45,052 nucleotides of DNA from JADJNW01 sp964523725 (GTDB lineage: Bacteria > Bacteroidota > Bacteroidia > Chitinophagales > Saprospiraceae): positions 1 to 45,052 of the forward strand of contig CAZGAU010000025.1 in assembly GCA_964523725.1 (NCBI GenBank), read 5' to 3'. Positions 17,174-26,462 of this stretch are shown here, one piece after another. Positions within the stretch are counted from its first letter, which is position 1. Each line of letters starts with the position of its first letter. Under the pieces are notes generated by a model. The model did not search any database, had not been told where the DNA came from, and saw nothing but the letters and a program-made list of their open reading frames with translations. Both the position numbers and the translations under genes were made by a program.

Positions 17174-18577
17174 TTACTTATCCCAGAAAATACGATCCGT
17201 CAGACTGACCTGAGGCGTGTTTGCCGAGTTTCTGGTCAGTTCGGTGCTCGGGTATTGCACCCGGCGGATAAATTCGTTCAGATTCGCATTTTGCGGAAGT
17301 GTAAAGTCCTGATACTGATAATCATAACGACGCGCATCCACCCAGGATTCAGGATTCAAAAACATGACCACATATTTTTCGCGCATAATATTCGCCAGGG
17401 TCAGTGTCCCGGCGGTCAAGCCCGGATAGGCCGCTGCGATGTAAGCGTCAGTGTCAGTGCTGGCAACGCCCATTTTACTCATGTGCGCACGGATACCGGC
17501 AAGAAATGCGTTCAGCGCCCGATCTTTATTGCTATTGCGGAAAGCGGCTTCGGCTTCGATCATTTTTATTTCAGCGAAAGTGACCATCATCAACGGGGAA
17601 TTGGTAGCTGAGTAAAATTTCCCTTCGATCAGGTAGCATTCCTCTGCGGTAGTGCCATCGCCCCGGCGACCGGCGCCATTGGGTGTGCCCACGTAGCTTC
17701 CATCCGCCAAAGGATTGGTAATCAAGGGCAAACGCGGATCTTCCACGCCAAAGGTTGTGCCGTTCAAAGCATCAATAAATTGCTCGGAGAGCCAGCCGTC
17801 CAGCAAGAGATTGGCATTGTTGCGCGCCACCTGCGCCCAGGGATTACGCACCTGAAAACGCGTAACCTCAGCATTGTCGGCATTAGCGGTATAAGCTTTG
17901 TCCACATTGCTCAGCACCTCGGTGGCATTGTAGCCGCTTGTTTTTGAAAAATGATTCAGATAACGGGCTTTCAGCGCGTGCGCCGTTTTCAGCCAGGCAT
18001 CTACATCGCCGCCGTGAATGAAGTCGCTATCAGCAGCCAGGCGTACGGAAGAACTGCCGGCACCGAGGTCGGCAATACCCTGGTCGAGCAACTGCAATAC
18101 GGTTTGGTACAGGGTTTCGTCGCTGTCATAATCGGGCGTCACCACTTCGCCGGAGAAAGCTTCGGTGTAAGGCACGCTGCCCCAAATATCAATCACAGTA
18201 GCCAGATTATAAGCCATCAGGATTTTTGCTACGCCTTCATGTTCTTTTGCGCCTTGTTTGGCGCCCAGTTCGCGCATATCATATAAATCGGTCATCACAT
18301 CATAAAACGAGCCCCATGTTCCGGAATAATCCACCTCATCATACGTATCGGTAGGCGACCCCTGATTGGGCGAAGCCTGATATTGTACAAAAAAGGAAGT
18401 AAAAGTGCCTGCGTTATAAGTATTTATGGCAGAACGCTGCGTTGTGGAAGCCAGCAAACCATTGATCGGCGGCTCCGTTGCTGCATTCGGGTCGGTGTTG
18501 ACATCAAAATAATCATCACAGGCTGCGAAACTCATCGCAATGAGCATCATGTATATATAAAGAAATTTATTCTTCAT
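17174..18577 (-). CDS. SusD/RagB-type nutrient-binding outer-membrane lipoprotein
   Basis: A 467-residue surface lipoprotein. The lipobox is SFAAC with lipidated C20, followed by DDYFD, an acidic surface-export type context. The body resembles the SusD-like_2 group: an early FFVQYQASP block, YNLATVIDIWGSVPYTEAF, and the C-terminal EKYVVMFLNPESWVDARRY. It lies 73 bp downstream of the SusC gene on the same strand and should form the lid of that transporter. SusD-like_2 proteins are often linked to peptides or glycans of unknown identity. The adjacent hydroxyproline genes suggest hydroxyproline-containing peptides; this is inference. Confidence 0.92.
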   Translation of the reverse strand: MKNKFLYIYMMLIAMSFAACDDYFDVNTDPNAATEPPINGLLASTTQRSAINTYNAGTFTSFFVQYQASPNQGSPTDTYDEVDYSGTWGSFYDVMTDLYDMRELGAKQGAKEHEGVAKILMAYNLATVIDIWGSVPYTEAFSGEVVTPDYDSDETLYQTVLQLLDQGIADLGAGSSSVRLAADSDFIHGGDVDAWLKTAHALKARYLNHFSKTSGYNATEVLSNVDKAYTANADNAEVTRFQVRNPWAQVARNNANLLLDGWLSEQFIDALNGTTFGVEDPRLPLITNPLADGSYVGTPNGAGRRGDGTTAEECYLIEGKFYSATNSPLMMVTFAEIKMIEAEAAFRNSNKDRALNAFLAGIRAHMSKMGVASTDTDAYIAAAYPGLTAGTLTLANIMREKYVVMFLNPESWVDARRYDYQYQDFTLPQNANLNEFIRRVQYPSTELTRNSANTPQVSLTDRIFWDK

Positions 18578-18650
18578 TGAATTTTATTTAAATAGTTAAA
18601 TAATTTGGTGACATTTTTTACATAAAATTTCATATTTCAAACCTCCCCAC

Positions 18651-21600
18651 TTAAAATGTCACATTCAAAGTAAATGAATAACGGCGCACGCTCGGGTAGG
18701 TAAACCCGCCGAAACCATCGTCGCCATTGCCGTTGGCGCGGTTACCCTCCGGATCAAAGCCACTAAATGGCGTATCCAGCCAGAGATTGTAACCGGTAAA
18801 CGTCAGCGAGGCGTTGCTCATCGAAGCTTTGCGGATCAAGGTTTGCGGCAGATTGTAGGTCAGGCTAAGATTACGCAGGCGAATCCAGTCGGCATCTTCC
18901 ACGAAATTCTCTGTGATTCCACGATACACATTGCGATAATAACCTGCGCCGTAATTCTCACCGTCAGGCCCAACGCCCTGCCCCAGCCAAACGGGTTTGG
19001 TATTGGGCGAACCGTTCGCCAGTACCCCGTCAAACACAATGGTTTCATTGCGATTCAGCGTATAAGGCGCAATCCCGAAAGCCGCGAAGAAGTTATCCAT
19101 CTGGTTGTATTTCTGCACGCCCTGGCGGGTATCGACCATAAAAGATAAAGAGAAATCTTTATATGTAATTGTATTGATAATCGAACCGAACCAGTCGGGC
19201 TGTGATTTTCCGATCACACGCTGAGTATTGCTGCGCACGGGGAAACCATTGGCGCCAATCACGATCGGGCGTCCCTGATCGACCACAAGTGGGTCTTCAT
19301 TCGCCGGGTTTTCATAATAACGCTGGTAGCTGGTGCCAAAAATAGCACCGTAAGGCTGCCCTTCCACCAGTTTGAGCGAAGCAGTAGAACCGGCATAACC
19401 AAAATGCGACCCGAGCAGGATTTCATCAATGCCTTCACGGATAGAGACGACCCGGTTTTTATTAGTAGTAATGTTAATATTTACATCCCAGTTAAAGTTG
19501 CTGTTGCGCACGGGCGTAGCGGTAATCACGGCTTCCAGCCCTTTATTTTCAATCTCACCGGCGTTCAAAATAAACGTAGAATATCCGGTTGTATTTGACA
19601 CCGGCACCGGCAAAATCTGATCTTTACTGTTCGCCTGATACCAGGTTACATCCACGCCGAGGCGGTTGTTGAAGAAGCGCAAATCGGCACCGATTTCATA
19701 AGTGGATGTCAATTCAGGCTTCAGACCAGAAAAACCTTTCTGATTGGCGCGGGTCCAGCCGGTAGTACTCTCAATCGGGAAACCAGGCGCAGAGCCATAA
19801 TTCACGCTGGTGCGGTAAGGGCGAGTGTCTTTACCAATCTCGGCATACGAGAGGCGCAACTTACCAAAAGTCCAGAATTCCGGTAAGTCAAACTGCTCGG
19901 AGAATACATAACCCAGACTCACAGAAGGATAGAAGAACGAGCGGTTCTGCTCGGGCAGCGCCGAAGACCAGTCGTTTCGTCCGGTCACGTTCAGGAAAAG
20001 TGCGTCCTGGAAAGAGACCGATACATCACCGTACAAGCCCATCAGGCGGTATTCCTCAAAATACTGATCGGTGGTGATGATGGCGGCGTTGTTGAGATTG
20101 AACAGGTTATAAATATCCAGATCGCGACCAAAGGTAGAAACGCGATTATAATTACGCTCGTAAATATCATGACCTATCAGCAATTGCACGCCAAAAGCCT
20201 CGGAGTTCAGGATACTAAAGGTGGCATTCAGGTTGGAGGTCAGTTCATTACTTCGGATGCGAATGGCATTGACAAAACCGTCACCGTTGTCTTCAAACAC
20301 GTTTTCGTTTTGCACGCCTCTGGGGCCGGGGCCTGTATTAGCGCGGGAATCCAGGTATTGATCCAGACCTACGCGGTAGTTCAAGGATACCCATTTCCAG
20401 GGTGTAAAATTGAAATTAAAACTCCCCAGAATGCGATCTACATCGTCGGTGTATTTATTGGTTTTGGCGCCATAAATCGGGTTGTTTCCAATATTGCCAT
20501 TATTTCGATAACCTTTCATTGTACCGTCAGGTTTTTCAAAATCGGTCACATCCACACGGGGCGCCCAATAGACCAGGCGTTCGTTGAAGCTCTCCGCCAA
20601 CACCCGGTCGCCACCAGAATTGGTGTAGCTGGCGGTACCGCCAAAGGTAAATTTCTCGCTGGCTTTGAATTGACCGCTGACGCGTGCCGAAATATTTTCG
20701 TAATTGCTGAAAGGCAACACCCCATCTTGAGTTTGATAAGAAAGCGAAGACCGGAAAGTAGCTTTTTCGCTACCGCCTGACATCGACAGAGAGGTGCGGA
20801 GCTGATCGCCCTGCTGATAGGCGTTTTCGAAGTTGTTAAAAATAGTCTCCGGATGGCTTGGGTCGATTTGACGCGCTTCGGCAACGGTAGAACCCCAGGT
20901 TGGCCAAAAGCTATTGGGGTCATATTCACCGTTAAAACCCTGCGTATAAACACGTTGCGTTTCCGGGAATTTATTGACTTCTTCAATGGAATATGTTGTA
21001 CTAAAGTCCACCGTCAGTTTGCCGGCCTGTCCTTTTTTGGTCGTGATGACTACCGCGCCGTTTGCGGCACGCAATCCATAGAGCGCAGAAGCCGCGCCCC
21101 CCTTCAGGATCGTGATATTTTCAATATCATCCGGGTTGATGTCGGCGATCCGGTTAGACAGGTTTCGACCGTAACTTCCCGCTGTAATCGTCTGATTATT
21201 AACAGGAATCCCATCCACAATAAACAAAGGTTGATTATCTGCAGAAGGATCCAGCGAAGTAGCACCACGAATGATGATCCTTGCCGATTCGCCCGGCCCG
21301 CCGCCGGAACTGTTGATCTGCACCCCGGCTACCTGCCCCTGGAGCGCATTGACAATATTGGGCTGACGAGTAGCCACCAGGCTTTCCCCGCCGACCTCCT
21401 GCACCGCATAACCCAATGCCTTTTTCTCGCGCGAAATACCCAGGGCCGTTACGACTACCTCCTGGAGTTGTTCTCCTTGTTGCAAATACACGTCTATGGT
21501 GTTTTGCGCCTGCACGTCCACTTCCTGGGTAGCATAACCTATGTACGAAAACACTAAGGTTTGCCCTGTACTGGCTTCAATGCTGTAAGTCCCGTCAATG

Positions 21601-21770
21601 TCCGTAACCGTCCCGACGGTCGTACCTTTTACCGTAATATTAACTCCAATGAGCGGATCGCCCGACTCATCAGAACGGACGGTGCCGTTGATGGTGCGCT
21701 GGGACATTGCCGACCAGCTGGTCAAACAAAGTACCATGCAGAAAAATGATGTTTTCAAAATTCCGTTCAT
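18651..21770 (-). CDS. SusC/RagA-type TonB-dependent outer-membrane transporter
   Basis: A 1039-residue TonB-linked porin. It has a signal peptide (1-23, ending AMSQ), a carboxypeptidase-regulatory-like domain (about 25-100, INGTVRSDESGDPLIGVNITVKGTT), a TonB-box-like stretch EQLQEVVVTALG (about 102-115), a plug domain (about 120-235, NIVNALQGQVAGVQI, LFIVDGIPV, ILKGGAASALYG, NGAVVITTKKG) and a long beta barrel ending in aromatic VTF. It imports the ligand captured by the SusD partner using the proton motive force via TonB. The partner TonB genes are not in this window. Confidence 0.95.
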   Translation of the reverse strand: MNGILKTSFFCMVLCLTSWSAMSQRTINGTVRSDESGDPLIGVNITVKGTTVGTVTDIDGTYSIEASTGQTLVFSYIGYATQEVDVQAQNTIDVYLQQGEQLQEVVVTALGISREKKALGYAVQEVGGESLVATRQPNIVNALQGQVAGVQINSSGGGPGESARIIIRGATSLDPSADNQPLFIVDGIPVNNQTITAGSYGRNLSNRIADINPDDIENITILKGGAASALYGLRAANGAVVITTKKGQAGKLTVDFSTTYSIEEVNKFPETQRVYTQGFNGEYDPNSFWPTWGSTVAEARQIDPSHPETIFNNFENAYQQGDQLRTSLSMSGGSEKATFRSSLSYQTQDGVLPFSNYENISARVSGQFKASEKFTFGGTASYTNSGGDRVLAESFNERLVYWAPRVDVTDFEKPDGTMKGYRNNGNIGNNPIYGAKTNKYTDDVDRILGSFNFNFTPWKWVSLNYRVGLDQYLDSRANTGPGPRGVQNENVFEDNGDGFVNAIRIRSNELTSNLNATFSILNSEAFGVQLLIGHDIYERNYNRVSTFGRDLDIYNLFNLNNAAIITTDQYFEEYRLMGLYGDVSVSFQDALFLNVTGRNDWSSALPEQNRSFFYPSVSLGYVFSEQFDLPEFWTFGKLRLSYAEIGKDTRPYRTSVNYGSAPGFPIESTTGWTRANQKGFSGLKPELTSTYEIGADLRFFNNRLGVDVTWYQANSKDQILPVPVSNTTGYSTFILNAGEIENKGLEAVITATPVRNSNFNWDVNINITTNKNRVVSIREGIDEILLGSHFGYAGSTASLKLVEGQPYGAIFGTSYQRYYENPANEDPLVVDQGRPIVIGANGFPVRSNTQRVIGKSQPDWFGSIINTITYKDFSLSFMVDTRQGVQKYNQMDNFFAAFGIAPYTLNRNETIVFDGVLANGSPNTKPVWLGQGVGPDGENYGAGYYRNVYRGITENFVEDADWIRLRNLSLTYNLPQTLIRKASMSNASLTFTGYNLWLDTPFSGFDPEGNRANGNGDDGFGGFTYPSVRRYSFTLNVTF

Positions 21771-22314
21771 AAACAGTGATGTTTTGGTGTTTTTAAAAAA
21801 TTATTTCAATAGTCGTTCCGAACGATTACCGTCGGAAGCGCTACTAATTTCACACCGAATTGATATTTTAATTTGCGAGAGATACTAAGTTTATTGGCTT
21901 GTAGCCTGAGAGCGAAAAGAGTAACCGAGCAGAGGAATTTTGTGTGCTTTTCTTTGGCTCTTTTGCTCGTTTATAGTTTTGTTTGAAGCAAAATTAGTAA
22001 AAATTTCTTAGGAAGAAGCCTTTTCAAAGCAATACCATTTTAATATACAGCCAAAATAAACATTGTCAACGATATATATATTAAATTAATTTACCAGTCA
22101 ATTTTTAATTGTTTTAACCTTTATTTCAAGCATTTGGCTTCCCTTTCCTTTATTGAACAATATGCACCAGTTAAGCTTTAATCATTTTATAATCTCCCCC
22201 CTACAATGAAGGCGTCCTCTCTTTCGTTGGAAAGTTATTACCATTAACAAATACAAATTTATTCTAATGCATTTTTCAAGAAAATCTATTCTAACAAGAA
22301 AAACAAAACGAGCA
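21771..22314. other. Intergenic region between divergent susC and ompA-like genes
   Basis: Holds the susC promoter (minus -7 box at 21989-21996) and an RNA-hairpin candidate in its leader: GAGCGAAAAGAG at 21910-21921 can pair with CTCTTTTGCTC at 21958-21968. The remainder is AT-rich, and I see no gene or clear promoter for the OmpA-like gene. Confidence 0.45.
21989..21996 (-). promoter_or_regulatory. Candidate -7 box of the susCD operon
   Basis: The minus strand reads TAATTTTG, an exact TAnnTTTG match. It implies a leader of about 215 nt, long compared with the other genes here. Confidence 0.45.
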
Positions 22315-22317
22315 ATG

Positions 22318-23226
22318 ATGAAAAAAATGTTTTTTCCGGTATTGGTGCTGCTAATCACGCTAAGTTCATGTGTGAGCAAAAAGCAATTTCAGTTAAAAGA
22401 AGCGGAATTGGTGGAACTTCGCCAAAGCTGCAATGATCGAATTACGACTCTGAACAATGATAATACGGATTTGACCAACCAGCTGCGTAAGATGGAAAAC
22501 GACCTGCTGGTTTGCAATACTTCCCTGCAAAATGAAAAAAATAAGAATGCCGGCCTCGAGCAACAGAATGAATACCTGAGAAATACCAACACCAACCTGT
22601 TGGAACGTCTCTCTGATTTGTCTGTGATCAGCCAGTCAGGCGCCGAAAACATCAAAAAGTCGCTGGAAGCCATCAATGAGCAAAATAAGTATATCAAGGA
22701 TCTTACCGGCAAGATGCAGGCGAAAGACTCGCTTAACCTGGCTTTGGTGATGAACCTCAAGCGCTCGCTCGCCGATGTGAACGACGAGGATGTCACCGTT
22801 GAAGTAAAAAAAGGTGTAGTATATATCTCTTTGTCTGACAAGATGTTGTTCAAGTCTGGCAGCTACGATATTCTACCGCGCGCTGAAGAAGTACTGGGTA
22901 AAATTGCCAAAGTAGTAAATGACCACAAACAACTCGACATTCTTGTAGAAGGTCATACTGATAATGTGCCGATCAATACCAACTGTCTGAAAGACAACTG
23001 GGACCTGAGTGTAATGCGTGCGACCTCGGTAGTGCGTACTTTGCAAAAGAAATACAACGTAGCTCCTGAGCGTATGACTGCGGGTGGCCGCTCTGAGTTT
23101 ATTCCGAAAGCCCCGAATACTACGACTCAGGGTAAATCTACCAACCGCAGAACAGAGATCGTGATCCTGCCAAAGCTGGATCAGTTCTTCCAATTGATGG
23201 AGCCGCCTACGGCTGAGAAGAAGTAA
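22318..23226 (+). CDS. OmpA-family lipoprotein with coiled coil
   Basis: A 302-residue envelope protein. The lipoprotein signal MKKMFFPVLVLLITLSSC places the lipidated Cys at 18. I use the second of two adjacent ATGs (22315 is equally possible); an upstream in-frame ATG at 22267 would spoil the signal peptide. Residues about 25-130 are a Leu/Asn/Gln-rich coiled coil. The C-terminal OmpA-like domain (about 170-285) has LDILVEGHTDNVP, NWDLSVMRATSVV and NRRTEIVI, which bind peptidoglycan diaminopimelate. It should tether the outer membrane to the cell wall. A hairpin follows the stop. Confidence 0.9.
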   Translation: MKKMFFPVLVLLITLSSCVSKKQFQLKEAELVELRQSCNDRITTLNNDNTDLTNQLRKMENDLLVCNTSLQNEKNKNAGLEQQNEYLRNTNTNLLERLSDLSVISQSGAENIKKSLEAINEQNKYIKDLTGKMQAKDSLNLALVMNLKRSLADVNDEDVTVEVKKGVVYISLSDKMLFKSGSYDILPRAEEVLGKIAKVVNDHKQLDILVEGHTDNVPINTNCLKDNWDLSVMRATSVVRTLQKKYNVAPERMTAGGRSEFIPKAPNTTTQGKSTNRRTEIVILPKLDQFFQLMEPPTAEKK

Positions 23227-23234
23227 TATACGTT

Positions 23235-23268
23235 TTTGCAGCGCTGTCTAAGGAGGCAGCGTTGCAAA
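23235..23268 (+). terminator. Hairpin after the OmpA-like gene, probable terminator
   Basis: TTTGCAGCGCTG pairs with CAGCGTTGCAAA (12-bp stem, one G-T) around a 10-nt loop, 8 bp after the stop. The T tract is weak (TTCCTTTG). Confidence 0.5.
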
Positions 23269-23352
23269 TTCCTTTGATTTCTCCTGTACAGGAAAATATA
23301 TAAAGAGCTGGAACAGAATGAATAAAATCGTGTTTCACTCCAAAGATTTCCT

Positions 23353-24240
23353 ATGAATACAGGCAAATTAATTAAAAGGACTCATCATGTATTGTTCAAT
23401 GAGCAAGTAAAAAAGAAATTCGAGCAGGTTATTATTGTACTTGGCCTGATCGGTTTTGCGTTACATCTGCTGATTATTTTGCTCAACGACTTCGATATCA
23501 TACAAATACAGGCTCCTTTCCAGGATTTATTTCACAATCCGATCTCCGCTATTTACACTCCTTTTTCATTTATCCTGATTTATGAAGTTTATTTACTTGT
23601 TTATTACATCCCTGAATCTTTCAGCAACGCCATTGCAAAGCAATACGAAATCATTTCCATTATTGAAGTCAGAAATATTTTCAAGGATATTTCCAAGCTG
23701 AAGCTGGATCTCAACTGGTTCAGTTTTCATAATAATGTGGTCTTTACCGTTGATATTATTGGATTTATTTTCATTTTTTTCTTTACTTTTCTTTTTTATA
23801 AATTAAAAAAACAAAGACCCAAAACCGAAAACTTACAGGATATCGAAGGTTTCATCCTTTCAAAAAAAGCCATTTGTTCCCTGCTCCTTGTTATTTTGGC
23901 GGGGCTTTCAGTTTATAGCCTTATCCATTGGATTGGCGAGGTAAATCAATTCAATATTCAGGCGGTAGATGAAATAAGAGAAATCAATACGATATTTTAT
24001 GATGAATTTTTCTCTGTATTAATCCTTGTAGATGTGATAATTCTGATCATTTCTTTCAGATATACAGAAAATTATAGCCTGCTCATCCGCAATTCGGGTT
24101 TTGTAATATCAACCATCATGATCCGGCTTTCTTTTCAAAGCGGTGAAATACTAAACATGATTTTGATTGTGATCGGTATTTTATTTGGCTTAATCATGCT
24201 GAAAATTTACAATCTGATCATGAAAATTGAAACGGAGTGA
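23353..24240 (+). CDS. Integral membrane protein of unknown function
   Basis: A 295-residue protein that I do not recognise. Hydrophobic segments lie at about 25-45, 65-88, 127-150, 172-192, 220-238, 247-262 and 268-287, giving six or seven membrane spans. Between the second and third span there is a soluble loop of about 40 residues (AKQYEIISIIEVRNIFKDISKLKLD). It follows the OmpA-like hairpin by 84 bp and precedes rfaD by 44 bp. There is no obvious catalytic or transporter motif. The low GC and many AT codons resemble other membrane genes nearby and do not prove transfer. Confidence 0.75.
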   Translation: MNTGKLIKRTHHVLFNEQVKKKFEQVIIVLGLIGFALHLLIILLNDFDIIQIQAPFQDLFHNPISAIYTPFSFILIYEVYLLVYYIPESFSNAIAKQYEIISIIEVRNIFKDISKLKLDLNWFSFHNNVVFTVDIIGFIFIFFFTFLFYKLKKQRPKTENLQDIEGFILSKKAICSLLLVILAGLSVYSLIHWIGEVNQFNIQAVDEIREINTIFYDEFFSVLILVDVIILIISFRYTENYSLLIRNSGFVISTIMIRLSFQSGEILNMILIVIGILFGLIMLKIYNLIMKIETE

Positions 24241-24284
24241 GTATAGAACCCAGGGCTTTCCTATCTTAGCGCGAAAAACCGACT

Positions 24285-25250
24285 ATGATTATAGTAACCG
24301 GCGCTGCGGGCTTTATCGGAAGCTGTTTGGTGCGAAAATTGAATGACGAAGGACACTTGAATCTCATCGTGGTGGATGACTTCAGCCGCGAGGACAAGAA
24401 TCGTAACTTGCTGAAAAAGAGCTATATCGCCAGTGTTTGGCGCGATGAATTCCTCGATTGGCTGGAGCGCATGCATGCAAGCGTGAACGTGGTTTTCCAT
24501 CTGGGCGCCCGCACCGATACCACCGAAAAAAACGTGGCTATCTTTGACAAACTCAATCTGAATTATTCCAAACGCGTCTGGGAAATATGCGCCAAATATA
24601 ATATTCCTTTAATTTATGCTTCCAGCGCTGCGACATACGGGCTGGGCGAACTGGGATATCATGATGATCATGATATTGTAAATAAATTAAAACCGCTCAA
24701 TCCTTACGGGCAATCCAAAAATGATTTTGACGCCTGGGCTTTGCAGCAAACTTCCTCACCTCCAAACTGGTACGGATTAAAATTTTTCAATGTATATGGT
24801 CCGAATGAGTATCATAAAGGCAGAATGGCCTCGGTGATCTTCCACACGGCGCGGCAAATCAAAGCTACCGGCGGCATGAAGCTTTTTAAGTCGCACCGCC
24901 CGGATTATGAAGACGGCGAACAAAGCCGGGATTTTATATATGTGAAAGATGTTGTAAATGTGTGCCACTGGCTTTGGCAGAACCGCCCGGCGAACGGCTT
25001 GTACAATCTCGGCACGGGCAAGGCGCGTACCTTCCTCGATCTGGCGACCAATACTTTCAAAGCGATGGGGCTGGAGCCCAAGATCAGTTTTATTGATACG
25101 CCTGAAGACATTCGCGATACTTACCAATACTTCACCGAGGCAAATATGAACAAACTCCGCGCAGCGAGTTATGATATGCCATTTTATTCATTAGAGGCTG
25201 GTATTGAGGATTATGTGAAAAATTATTTAGTGAAGGAAGACATTTGGTGA
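24285..25250 (+). CDS. rfaD: ADP-L-glycero-D-manno-heptose 6-epimerase
   Basis: A 321-residue short-chain-type epimerase that makes ADP-L-glycero-D-manno-heptose for the lipopolysaccharide core. The NAD(P)-binding GAAGFIG is at 6-12. The catalytic set is visible as ASSAATYG (S114, T117) and Y141/K145 in YGQSKNDFD. The segments FHLGARTDTTEK and LKFFNVYGPNEYHKGRMASV are characteristic of the HldD/RfaD branch rather than generic sugar epimerases. It acts in the cytosol. A near-consensus promoter TATCTTAG lies at about 24263-24270. Other LPS genes (lpxD/C/A) lie 5 kb downstream, but not in the same operon. Confidence 0.93.
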   Translation: MIIVTGAAGFIGSCLVRKLNDEGHLNLIVVDDFSREDKNRNLLKKSYIASVWRDEFLDWLERMHASVNVVFHLGARTDTTEKNVAIFDKLNLNYSKRVWEICAKYNIPLIYASSAATYGLGELGYHDDHDIVNKLKPLNPYGQSKNDFDAWALQQTSSPPNWYGLKFFNVYGPNEYHKGRMASVIFHTARQIKATGGMKLFKSHRPDYEDGEQSRDFIYVKDVVNVCHWLWQNRPANGLYNLGTGKARTFLDLATNTFKAMGLEPKISFIDTPEDIRDTYQYFTEANMNKLRAASYDMPFYSLEAGIEDYVKNYLVKEDIW

Positions 25251-25398
25251 TGTGCTGGATGTTGGCCGTTGGATTTTGGCTTTGAAACAAGGGATTTCAT
25301 CTAATTTTTTAGAATTTTCCGGTTTAAAGTTTAATATTGGTAAAAATTAAAAGAATTATCTCATCAGGTGTTTCATAAAAACCTGAATATAATGCGGC

Positions 25399-26457
25399 AT
25401 GGAAAATCAAAATAAAGAACGTCGTTATTGCCCGAATTGTTACTATCCGCTGGAGTCAAAGGCGCGCTATTGTAGCAATTGTGGCCAGAAATACACGACC
25501 GGGCTGGTGACGATTGGCGAACTGCTGAACGATTTTATTGAATCGGTACTAAATATTGACTCCAAGGTTTTCCGTACCGTGGGCGCTTTATTTAGTCCAG
25601 GTAAATTAACGAATGAATATTTTAAAGGCAAGCATAAAACTTACATTGCGCCGCTGCGCATTTTCTTTTTTATGGCGGTGGTGCATTTTGCGGTGCTCAG
25701 TTTTACACAACTAGAAGTGTTGAAATTCAATATGTTTAACAATGGTTCTGATCCTCAGAAAGCCGCCTATCATGATATTTTCATGGATGAACTGGACTCT
25801 GCCAAGCAGGTTACACTGGAAAAATTTCCTGGAAATCCGGTTGTAAAAACCGCCATGGATACGCTGGGCGCTCATATCAAGGATACGCGGGGTGATAGCA
25901 TCCAAGCTGGCTTCATTTCATTTGATAATGTGGAAGGTAAAGAAATTAATATCGCCCGGAAAGATATGGTGGATATGCCGCTGGATACGCTTTTTCAACG
26001 CTATAAAATAGAAGGCTGGTTTGCCCAATTGCAGGTCAGGCAGCTCATTAAGCTTACGGTGGAAGGGCAAAATTTTTCGCAATTCGTGCTGAGTCAAATG
26101 GTCTGGATGGTCATTTTAATGATGCCAGCTTTAGCGCTGATTCTAAAATTATTATACATTAGAAGAAAACGATATTTTGTAGAACATTTAATTTTTTCAT
26201 TTCATTATCATACTTTTTCATTCTTTGTAGTTTCGGTGGCATTTTTGCTTACCGCTGCGATGGGCAACGAAAGATACTGGCCGGTGGCAATCGCCTACAG
26301 TTCACTGCTTCCATATCTTTTTATTGCCATGCGGCGAGTGTATAAACAAGGCGGATTTAAGACCTTTATCAAGTTCAGCATCCTTAATTTTTCGTACCTC
26401 TTTATTTTTGTTGTATTTTTCGTGCTGGCAATTTTGGTAAGCGCATTAACATTTTAA
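25399..26457 (+). CDS. DUF3667 membrane protein with N-terminal zinc ribbon
   Basis: A 352-residue protein. The N-terminus has two CxxC pairs, RYCPNCYYPL and RYCSNCGQKY (about 9-36), forming a zinc ribbon. The conserved stretch LLNDFIESVLNIDSKVFRTVGALFSPGKLTNEYFKGKHKTYIAPLR leads into the first membrane span (about 88-108), and four more spans lie at about 235-253, 270-288, 295-313 and 328-350. This fits DUF3667, common in Bacteroidota, with no known function. gatB begins 5 bp after its stop, so the two are co-transcribed. Confidence 0.87.
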   Translation: MENQNKERRYCPNCYYPLESKARYCSNCGQKYTTGLVTIGELLNDFIESVLNIDSKVFRTVGALFSPGKLTNEYFKGKHKTYIAPLRIFFFMAVVHFAVLSFTQLEVLKFNMFNNGSDPQKAAYHDIFMDELDSAKQVTLEKFPGNPVVKTAMDTLGAHIKDTRGDSIQAGFISFDNVEGKEINIARKDMVDMPLDTLFQRYKIEGWFAQLQVRQLIKLTVEGQNFSQFVLSQMVWMVILMMPALALILKLLYIRRKRYFVEHLIFSFHYHTFSFFVVSVAFLLTAAMGNERYWPVAIAYSSLLPYLFIAMRRVYKQGGFKTFIKFSILNFSYLFIFVVFFVLAILVSALTF

Positions 26458-26462
26458 AAATT

